Part shown: positions 7,647 to 12,481 of the stretch, piece after piece
How the letters are laid out: each line of letters begins with the position of its first letter
Numbering within the stretch: position 1 is the first letter of the stretch
Origin: CAZLYK01 sp964563495
Lineage (GTDB): Bacteria; Acidobacteriota; Blastocatellia; RBC074
Reading direction: 5' to 3'
DNA length: 12,481 nucleotides
NCBI GenBank assembly: GCA_964563495.1
Contig: CAZLYK010000155.1
Span: 1 to 12,481, forward strand
Translations under genes and position numbers: made by a program
Notes under the pieces: model-generated
The model's database searches: none
Told to the model about the DNA's origin: nothing
Seen by the model: only the letters and a program-made list of their open reading frames with translations

Positions 7647-9824
7647 ATGAGCCAGCAAGCAAAACCTCTCTATGAATTCGGCCCTTTCCGCCTGGATGCG
7701 GCGGAACACCTCCTGCTGCGCGATGGCGAGGCCGTCCCGCTCACTCCCAAAGCTTTCGACCTGCTGCTGGCGCTGGTCGAGCGACACGGGCATCTGCTGG
7801 AAAAAGATGAATTGCTGAAGAAGGTTTGGCCGGACACGTTTGTGGAAGAGGCGAACCTGGCTTCCAACATCTCACAATTGCGCAAGACGCTGGGCGATGG
7901 GGAGAACGGGCAGCGGTTTATCGAGACGGCGCCGAAGCGTGGATACCGTTTTGTCGCCAGTGTGAAGAAGGTCGTGAACGAGCGTGAGGAGCCAACAATC
8001 CAGGAGCAGCCCGGATCACAGAGCGCCGTCGCAGAAGGAGAACAAGCATCGAACACTGGAGAGCCAACCACGACATATCCAGCAGCGAAGGCTGAGAGTT
8101 TGACGAGCAAGGTCAAACGACACCAACGCAGCGCGCTAATTGCTCTGGCAGTCCTCATCTTGTTAGGGGCAGCCATCGCTTATTTCGTTTTGAGGCCGCC
8201 ACTCCAGCCAAAGGTCCTGGGTTACACCCCGATCACGAACGATGGTCATCCGAAGACTTTTCCGCAATACAATGCTCGCGCTCGCCACCCACTGGTTGTT
8301 GGCGACAAACAAATCTATTTCACAGAAGTGGTGGGCGGACAATGGCTCCTCACTCAGGTTTCAATCGCAGGCGGAGAAACAGTCGTGATTCCAACAGAAT
8401 TTGCCGCCCCTCTGGTCTTGGATTTGTCTCCCAACCGAACTGAATTGCTCGTGGCGAGTCAAGCTCCAAACCTGGGAGGAGAGTGGCCGCTCTGGGTTGT
8501 GCCGGTAAACGGAGGGCCATCCCGGCGCGTTGGCGGCATTTTGTGTCATGGAGCCGCCTGGGCGCCCGATGGGAAAAAGATCGTTTACGCTTACGGCTCC
8601 GAATTGTATCTGGTCGAAAGCGATGGGACCGCAGCCCGCAAGCTTGTGACCCTGGCGAACAGGCCATACAGCCCGCGTTGGTCGCCTGATGGGAGCCGGT
8701 TGCGCTTTGCTATTCAAGACCCCAAGACTTTCTCGACCTCACTTTGGGAAGTGTCAGCCGATGGCGGAAATCTCCATCCATTTTTGCCGGGGTGGAACGC
8801 GCCGGCCTCCCTGTGTTGTGGCAATTGGACGGCGGATGGGAAATATTTCGTCTTCCAATCTTCAATAGACTGGACAACCAACATCTGGGCAATTCGCGAG
8901 CCGGCAGGCTCTCAATCCAAATCCGAACCGACGCTGTTGACCAGTGGACCAATGGATTTCTGGTATCCGGCTCCAAGCCCGGATGGCCGCCGGATATACG
9001 TGGTCGGTGTGAAGCGGCGCGGCGAACTCGCCCGTTACGACACAAAGACACAGAGGTTTGAGAGCTATTTCCCGAATGTCTCGGCAGAGCATTTGGATTT
9101 TTCCCGGGATGGAGACTGGGTGGCCTATGTGACTTTTCCAGAAGGTGATTTGTGGCGGAGCAAAGTGGATGGCAGCGAGCGGCTTCGGCTCAGTTTCCCG
9201 CCGATCAGGGCCACCTCACCGCGCTGGTCGCCCGATGGAAAAAGGATTGCGTTTTCAGCCGTGATTCCTGGTAAACCTCGGAAGATATACCTTGTGTCTG
9301 CGGACGGCGGCGCGCCACAGCGACTCACAGCAGAGGAACGCATGGAACAGGACCCCGGATGGTCGCCAGATGGAAAAATGCTGGTGTTCGGCATTACGGA
9401 CACGCGGACCATACACCTGATTGATCTGAACACTCTGGAGGTTACCAAGCTGCCTGGGTCTGAAGGCATGTATTCTCCACGGTGGTCGCCGGATGGCCTT
9501 TACATTGCCACCCTTTCAACCGACGCGCAGCGGATGATGCTGTTCGATCGCGCTTTGGAGAAGTGGAGTGTGTTGGCGACGACGAGAGTAGGCTGGCCAC
9601 ATTGGTCACGGGACGGGAAGCGCATTTACTTTATGGACTCAGGGGCGTTGTTTCGCTTGAGGATTGATAATCGTGAGATTGAGCAATTAACCACTCTCAA
9701 GGATCTCCGGCTGGCCTTCGGGTATTACGGACCCTGGATAGGCTGGGATCCTGATGATTCCCCTCTGCTACTACGTGACATGGGGATTCAGGATATTTAC
9801 GCGCTGGAGTTTCAGACCCCTTGA
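7647..9824 (+). CDS. Membrane winged-helix regulator with divergent PD40 propeller
   Basis: A 725-residue protein. Residues 9-102 form the winged helix and are nearly identical to those of the preceding gene (YEFGPFRLDAAEHLLLRDGE, VWPDTFVEEANLASNISQLRK). A linker with many Gln, Glu and Thr leads to a membrane helix at about 162-182 (RSALIALAVLILLGAAIAYFVL). The C-terminal propeller has about ten PD40-type motifs (WAPDGKKIVY, WSPDGSRLRF, WSPDGKRIAF, WSRDGKRIYF). Its first blades (YTPITNDGHPKTFPQYNARARHP) and its end (DIYALEFQTP) differ from the other copies, so it may sense something else. The ATG lies 15 nt after the previous stop with only a weak GGTGCGG upstream, which suggests cotranscription and coupling. 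Confidence 0.92.
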   Translation: MSQQAKPLYEFGPFRLDAAEHLLLRDGEAVPLTPKAFDLLLALVERHGHLLEKDELLKKVWPDTFVEEANLASNISQLRKTLGDGENGQRFIETAPKRGYRFVASVKKVVNEREEPTIQEQPGSQSAVAEGEQASNTGEPTTTYPAAKAESLTSKVKRHQRSALIALAVLILLGAAIAYFVLRPPLQPKVLGYTPITNDGHPKTFPQYNARARHPLVVGDKQIYFTEVVGGQWLLTQVSIAGGETVVIPTEFAAPLVLDLSPNRTELLVASQAPNLGGEWPLWVVPVNGGPSRRVGGILCHGAAWAPDGKKIVYAYGSELYLVESDGTAARKLVTLANRPYSPRWSPDGSRLRFAIQDPKTFSTSLWEVSADGGNLHPFLPGWNAPASLCCGNWTADGKYFVFQSSIDWTTNIWAIREPAGSQSKSEPTLLTSGPMDFWYPAPSPDGRRIYVVGVKRRGELARYDTKTQRFESYFPNVSAEHLDFSRDGDWVAYVTFPEGDLWRSKVDGSERLRLSFPPIRATSPRWSPDGKRIAFSAVIPGKPRKIYLVSADGGAPQRLTAEERMEQDPGWSPDGKMLVFGITDTRTIHLIDLNTLEVTKLPGSEGMYSPRWSPDGLYIATLSTDAQRMMLFDRALEKWSVLATTRVGWPHWSRDGKRIYFMDSGALFRLRIDNREIEQLTTLKDLRLAFGYYGPWIGWDPDDSPLLLRDMGIQDIYALEFQTP

Positions 9825-9846
9825 TCGGAGGAATTTCAAAGCGGCT

Positions 9847-10152
9847 ATGAGCCAACAGATGATGCGCATCTATGAATTCGGCCCCTTCCGCCTGGATGCG
9901 GCAGAACACCTGTTGCTGCGCGATGGCGAGGCAGTCCCGCTCACCCCCAAAGCCTTCGACCTGCTGCTCGCACTGGTCGAGCGGCACGGACATTTGCTGG
10001 AAAAGGATGAATTGCTGAAAAAGGTCTGGCCCGATACTTTCGTGGAAGAGGCGAACCTGGCTTCCAACATCTCGCAGTTACGCAAGGCGCTGGGCGATGT
10101 GAGGTTGATTTTCCAAATCAATCTCGCTACTTTGATTCATCAGAAGCTTTGA
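9847..10152 (+). pseudogene. Truncated winged-helix regulator (N-terminal fragment, 101 residues)
   Basis: The ATG at 9847 begins MSQQMMRIYEFGPFRLDAAEHLL and matches the paralogues through residue 84 (NISQLRKALGD, about nt 10098). The next 17 residues, VRLIFQINLATLIHQKL, are unrelated and end in TGA. The recognition helix is kept, but the wing (FIETVPKRGYRF in the other copies), membrane helix and propeller are gone. It begins 22 nt after the preceding regulator gene. A GGAGG at 9827-9831 is too far upstream to be a standard ribosome-binding site. The lost 3' part is not found after the toxin-antitoxin genes, so this is not a simple insertion. It may still be translated as a small soluble protein, but without the wing DNA binding is doubtful. 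Confidence 0.8.
10105..10133 (+). promoter_or_regulatory. Candidate promoter/operator of the toxin-antitoxin module
   Basis: TTGATTT (10105-10111) and AAATCAA (10115-10121) form a 7-bp inverted repeat with a 3-nt centre. The left arm overlaps a possible -35 box, TTGATT, followed 17 bp later by a weak -10-like TACTTT (10128-10133). It lies about 50 bp before the antitoxin GTG. Antitoxins often repress their own operon through such palindromes. The boxes are weak matches, so this is tentative. Confidence 0.3.
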
Positions 10153-10182
10153 GTTTGAACCGTTGAATGAAGGGAGAATGAA

Positions 10183-10497
10183 GTGAATCATACGTCTTTT
10201 GCCGATCAAGAAATTGCCGCGTTGGTTAGGCTCGGGCTGTACGCAAGTCGCGAGGAAGTCATCTCCGATGCTGTCCGCCAATTGTTGCTCAACAACCGGT
10301 CTTTGCGGTTGGAGATGGCACTCGATCTATTCAAAACCGGCGAGGTCTCGCTGGGACGCGCCGCTGAGATTGCCGGCCTCGACTATTGGCAGTTTCAAGC
10401 AGTCCTGCGCGAACGTCAGATCCCGATTGTGATAGAAGCTGAATCTGCGGAGGCGATGGATCAAGACCTCGACCTATTTTTCGGCCAGTCAAAATGA
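10183..10497 (+). CDS. UPF0175-like antitoxin of a type II toxin-antitoxin pair
   Basis: A 104-residue protein starting with GTG at 10183, with AGGGAG six bases upstream. An ATG three bases earlier runs straight into a stop. The N-terminal part, LVRLGLYASREEVISDAVRQLLLNNRSLR, has the look of a ribbon-helix-helix antitoxin. The segment LFKTGEVSLGRAAEIAGLDYWQFQAVLRERQIPI is the helix-turn-helix signature of UPF0175 (PF03683) proteins. The acidic tail (AESAEAMDQDLDLFF) would suit toxin binding. Its stop overlaps the next gene's start in ATGA, the usual layout of a translationally coupled pair with a PIN toxin. Expected role: bind and neutralise the toxin and repress the operon. Confidence 0.8.
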   Translation: MNHTSFADQEIAALVRLGLYASREEVISDAVRQLLLNNRSLRLEMALDLFKTGEVSLGRAAEIAGLDYWQFQAVLRERQIPIVIEAESAEAMDQDLDLFFGQSK

Positions 10498-10994
10498 TCG
10501 TCGCTGATACCAACATTATCTCGACTTTCGCGCGGATTAAGCGGCTTGAATTGCTTCTGAAAGCCGCCGAAACTGATGCGCTTCATTTGGCCCCGGCCGT
10601 GGTTAAAGAGATCGAGGTCGGTTTGCGCAAAGGCCTCGACTTTTTATAACCGATTGTTGATGGCCTGGCCGGAGGAACAGGATTTTATTCTCTCGATCTT
10701 ACTCCTGATGAAAAGAGCATAGTCGACGCTCTTCCCGCCTCATTGAATGCCGGAGAAAAAGAAAGTATTGCCATCTGCTCGAAGCGGGCCGGCGGCAAAT
10801 TGCTCACCAACGACAAACGCGCGCACAATTATTGCCGAGCTAACCGGATTCCCTCCCTCGACCTCAAGTTGATTCTGCGTCAACTTTGGAAGGCCAGCCT
10901 CTGCACAAAAGAAGAGGTGCGTTCTCTGATGGAGGAAATCGAAAAGAGCGAACCCGGAATGATGATCAAAGGCAAGGACGAGATTCTGCGATAA
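10494..10994 (+). pseudogene. PIN-domain (DUF3368-like) toxin with in-frame stop
   Basis: From the ATG at 10494 the frame reads MIVADTNIISTFARIKRLELL, then VVKEIEVGLRKGLDFL, and meets TAA at 10647-10649 (codon 52). Without a shift it continues to 10994 with LNAGEKESIAICSKRAGGKLLTNDKRA, closing as a 166-codon PIN protein. Acidic residues typical of the PIN nuclease site are D5, E39, E88 and D107; the last two lie after the stop. PIN toxins are RNases. The remaining 51-residue product could not be active, so the toxin is probably dead while its antitoxin is intact. The sequence before the stop (GLDFL) and after it (PIVDGL) reads smoothly, which suggests one base change such as CAA to TAA. Stop readthrough or a base-calling error is possible. 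Confidence 0.78.
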
Positions 10995-11038
10995 GGTGAA
11001 CTCTGCCAGTTTTCGTTGGCGTCCGGCTTGGATCTACG

Positions 11039-11060
11039 CTTTTCTGGAGAATTCAAGGAG
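11039..11060 (+). promoter_or_regulatory. Two 11-bp repeat units before regulator pseudogene
   Basis: CTTTTCTGGAG (11039-11049) and AATTCAAGGAG (11050-11060) lie in the same register before the ATG at 11066 as the repeats before 5424 and 12411. The second includes the ribosome-binding site AAGGAG. A third upstream unit is not recognisable. This appears to be a decayed copy of the candidate operator. Confidence 0.4.
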
Positions 11061-11065
11061 CGGCT

Positions 11066-11378
11066 ATGAGCCAACAGATGATGCGCATCTATGAATTCGG
11101 CCCCTACCGCTTGGACGTGGCGGAACACCTCCTGCTGCGCGACGGCGAGGCCGTCCCGCTCACTCCCATTTGTGGCCGGAGTGCGGGAGATAAGCGCGGA
11201 TGAGGCGGAGAGCGTCGAAGCCGTTGCCCGAACCAATCAAGAAAAAGCGTGGCCAGAGAATCTGACCGGCAAGGTCAACGGCCGCGACATCGCCTTTCGA
11301 CGGCAATTCGCGGACAGCCGCGCCGTCTATTTGGTTCCGGCCATCGACGGCGCGGAGCGCAAATTGGCGCCATTGTGA
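11066..11378 (+). pseudogene. Collapsed winged-helix/propeller regulator, three joined fragments
   Basis: The ATG at 11066, with AAGGAG five bases upstream, reads MSQQMMRIYEFGPYRLDVAEHLL up to PLTP (residue 34), then goes out of frame and stops at 11203. One base after the Pro codon another frame continues with FVAGVREISADEAESVEAV, the segment that follows the wing in full-length copies. Relative to those, about 200 bp are missing, which explains the frameshift. Further on, GRDIAFRRQFADSRAVYLVP and GAERKLA match a propeller blade of the first two genes, so the membrane helix and first blade are also lost. The frame ends at 11378. The N-terminal DNA is closest to the fragment at 9847. No functional regulator can be made. 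A 95-residue frame starting at 11091 only spans the remnant. Confidence 0.85.
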
Positions 11379-11400
11379 CAACCGCGCTGGCGCAGGGGAG

Positions 11401-12126
11401 TCAACTCAGGGACTTGATCAAGCGTTGGAAAAAGAGTGCGCGCTCGCCATATTCGGGGTGGGTTTGAAAGATGCTGCCACTGGAACTACCTTTGCGGTAG
11501 GTGATGGCATGCTGCTTCCGCAGCCCGATGAGGTAGAGCGCGGGATCGTGTCCCAGCAGCTTCAGCGAAAGAATGGCCACCGCATCGCATTTCAGTTCGA
11601 TGGTCTTCATTGTGCGGGAGTCGTGTGCCTGTTGAGCTACGGCCATTTCATCCATGAAGTAGGAGTGACCTAGCTCGTGCGCGATGATCCCGCTCAACTC
11701 TGCGTCCGAGAGCGCGTTCACCAAGCCGGCTGAAAGCACCAGTACACAGCCGCGCCAGAGCAGCGCCTGCGCGGTCTCGTCACGGAGGAGAAAAATCTCG
11801 ACCGCCGAGGACTCCGGGCGCTTGTGCAGCGCGAGGACTCGCTGCAAATTCATTTCGGCGCGCCTGAGCGAGTTGCCCTGGGTGAGGCGCTGGTCACGCA
11901 GCGCGGCAGGGAGCGCATTGATCGCCCGGGCGCGGAATGCCGCATCAAGGACCGTGAGGCGGTTGGTAAACAGGCGGCTTTTCAAGTCGGCGGCGGAGCC
12001 TGACCCGATGTCCGTCAGGGCCTGTTCGATTTCATTTTGTTCGGCGGGCTTGGCATGGACGCTGCCTGGAAGGCAAAGGGAAAGTAGCGTGATAAAAACG
12101 AACTGCCGAAGGTGATGTCTGCGCAT
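11401..12126 (-). CDS. Secreted M48-type zinc metallopeptidase, second copy
   Basis: A 241-residue protein. The chosen ATG (complement of 12124-12126) has AGGAG eight bases upstream and starts a signal peptide, MRRHHLRQFVFITLLSLCLPGSVHA. The frame is open back to 12171, but the extra residues lack support. HELGH is at 150-154 (GIIAHELGHSYFMDE), with ExxxD in ELKCD at 177-181 and a late THPEYGERALFFQRL segment. It is a diverged paralogue of the peptidase at 4390-5121: same length, same motif order (ALSDAELSGIIAHELGH against ITSEAELRGIIAHELAH, CDAVAILSLKLLGHDP against CDAVAAITLKEIGDDP). It has the same divergent position next to a regulator, here only a remnant at 12411. It is intact although that regulator is broken. 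Substrate unknown. Confidence 0.85.
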   Translation of the reverse strand: MRRHHLRQFVFITLLSLCLPGSVHAKPAEQNEIEQALTDIGSGSAADLKSRLFTNRLTVLDAAFRARAINALPAALRDQRLTQGNSLRRAEMNLQRVLALHKRPESSAVEIFLLRDETAQALLWRGCVLVLSAGLVNALSDAELSGIIAHELGHSYFMDEMAVAQQAHDSRTMKTIELKCDAVAILSLKLLGHDPALYLIGLRKQHAITYRKGSSSGSIFQTHPEYGERALFFQRLIKSLS

Positions 12127-12165
12127 GATCTGATCTCCTGTGCGCGCGGCAAGAGGCCGCACGGC

Positions 12166-12226
12166 AGACACACGTATCCCTGTCAGCCGTCGGTCTGGCC
12201 TCGTGCGTGGGCGCTGAAATTTTCAG
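12166..12226 (-). promoter_or_regulatory. Conserved block upstream of the second M48 gene
   Basis: AGACACACGTATCCC (12166-12180) and TGAAATTTT (12215-12223) correspond to the block before the first peptidase gene, with GGTCTG between them in both. Here the second element sits in a symmetric sequence, CTGAAA-T-TTTCAG (12214-12226), which could be a protein-binding palindrome. In the first cassette the symmetry is imperfect. The role is inferred from conservation and position. Confidence 0.4.
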
Positions 12227-12301
12227 GTTGATGGCGCGGGGAGATCGCGGTAATTTGCCCCACGCGCTACGCTCGAGCCAGCGGCGCAAATCGCGTTCAG
12301 T

Positions 12302-12342
12302 GGCTCACGAGGCAGACCTTAGGCTGTGTAGGGCGGCAGAAT
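12302..12342 (+). promoter_or_regulatory. Duplicated leader block before regulator remnant, copy 2
   Basis: GGCTCACGAGGCAGACCTTA and the following GGCGGCAGAATC match the block at 5312-5356 before the intact regulator, with small gaps. The rest of 12227-12301 shows no clear gene or motif. It marks the extent of the duplicated divergent region. Confidence 0.4.
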
Positions 12343-12372
12343 CCTGTGAGCGAGCTGGGAATAGGCCGAGAA

Positions 12373-12405
12373 ATTTCCTGGCTCGTTCCTGGAAAATTCC
12401 TGGAA
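12373..12405 (+). promoter_or_regulatory. Three 11-bp tandem repeats, candidate winged-helix operator
   Basis: ATTTCCTGGCT, CGTTCCTGGAA and AATTCCTGGAA follow each other without gaps; the core TTCCTGG recurs exactly every 11 bp (12375, 12386, 12397). The array ends six bases before the ATG at 12411, exactly as at 5386-5418. Such direct repeats at one helical turn suit binding of OmpR/PhoB-type winged helices. The downstream regulator is broken, so any binding would come from paralogues. Confidence 0.55.
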
Positions 12406-12410
12406 GGGTT

Positions 12411-12443
12411 ATGAGTCAGCAAACAAACGGGATATACGAATGA
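12411..12443 (+). pseudogene. Regulator remnant broken after 10 codons
   Basis: ATG at 12411 with the start MSQQTNGIYE matches the N-terminus of the family (IYEFGPF), but homology stops after GAAT (12438-12441), inside the Glu-Phe codons. TGA follows at once (12441-12443). The next bases belong to a repeat-like sequence that runs off the window. The rest of the gene could lie beyond the edge if this is an insertion, or be deleted. A frame open from 12207 ends at the same stop and is not a gene. Confidence 0.7.
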
Positions 12444-12481
12444 AGAAAATAGACAGGATTAACAGGATTTTGACAGGATTA
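12442..12481. repeat. Short ACAGGATT repeats at the breakpoint (cut by window edge)
   Basis: ACAGGATT occurs at 12453-12460, 12462-12469 and 12473-12480, at 9- and 11-bp steps, in an AT-rich stretch unlike its GC-rich surroundings. It begins exactly where the regulator homology ends, so it is probably part of an inserted or recombined repeat element. No transposase or terminal inverted repeat can be seen because the window ends. Confidence 0.5.

Noticed and set aside
10743..10994. Independent 83-residue gene starting at TTG
   Set aside because: It is in the same frame as the PIN toxin start at 10494 and is simply the part after the TAA; no ribosome-binding site suggests a new start.
11091..11378. 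Independent 95-residue gene
   Set aside because: Its parts align out of order and with gaps to the regulator family; it starts inside the wrong frame of the N-terminal fragment.
11684..12115. Forward open frame of 143 residues over the second peptidase
   Set aside because: Ser/Arg-rich mirror of the peptidase coding strand, without motifs.
12207..12443. Open frame of 78 residues ending in the regulator remnant
   Set aside because: It runs through the control region and the 11-bp repeats; only its last 10 residues have family resemblance.
1..12481. CRISPR array, tRNA, rRNA or transposase gene
   Set aside because: No regularly spaced repeats with spacers, no tRNA-like cloverleaf or rRNA stretch recognised, and no transposase motif in any frame examined.

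Overview
The window looks like a chromosomal segment of an Acidobacteriota-type genome. The reason is a tandem family of genes that join an OmpR/PhoB-type winged helix (as in CadC and ToxR) to one membrane helix and a C-terminal TolB/PD40 beta-propeller. This architecture is strongly expanded in that phylum. The base composition is moderately GC-rich. The assignment comes from gene families only; there is no rRNA or other taxonomic marker here.

Layout. Positions 2-4247 hold two tightly spaced forward genes for membrane winged-helix/propeller regulators; the first is cut by the left edge. A perfect 33-bp inverted repeat (4293-4361) lies between them and a convergent, reverse-strand gene for a small secreted M48-type zinc peptidase (4390-5121). 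A 302-bp divergent control region follows. Next come two further full-length regulator genes in a row (5424-7631, 7647-9824) and a third copy that breaks off inside its winged helix (9847-10152). A type II toxin-antitoxin module follows: a UPF0175-like antitoxin (10183-10497) and a PIN (DUF3368-like) toxin whose frame is cut by a stop codon (10494-10994). Then comes a collapsed regulator pseudogene (11066-11378), a second reverse-strand secreted M48-type peptidase (11401-12126), another divergent control region, and a regulator remnant broken after about 10 codons (12411) beside short ACAGGATT repeats at the right edge.

Seven copies or fragments of the same regulator family lie within 12.5 kb. 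The part encoding the winged helix is much better conserved than the propellers, including an 82-bp stretch identical between the first two genes. The propellers may have diversified for sensing while the DNA-binding module stayed similar, perhaps through gene conversion.

The most interesting pattern is a duplicated divergent cassette: secreted M48 peptidase on the left, membrane winged-helix/propeller regulator on the right, with several short intergenic blocks kept in the same order. Just before the regulator start codon both copies carry three 11-bp tandem repeats, in the same register relative to the ATG. Tandem 11-bp repeats are the usual binding-site form for OmpR/PhoB-type winged helices, so these are candidate autoregulatory operators. 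A working hypothesis is a peptidase/one-component membrane sensor pair. In the second cassette the regulator is destroyed and only the peptidase looks intact. No RNA gene, CRISPR array or transposase gene was seen.
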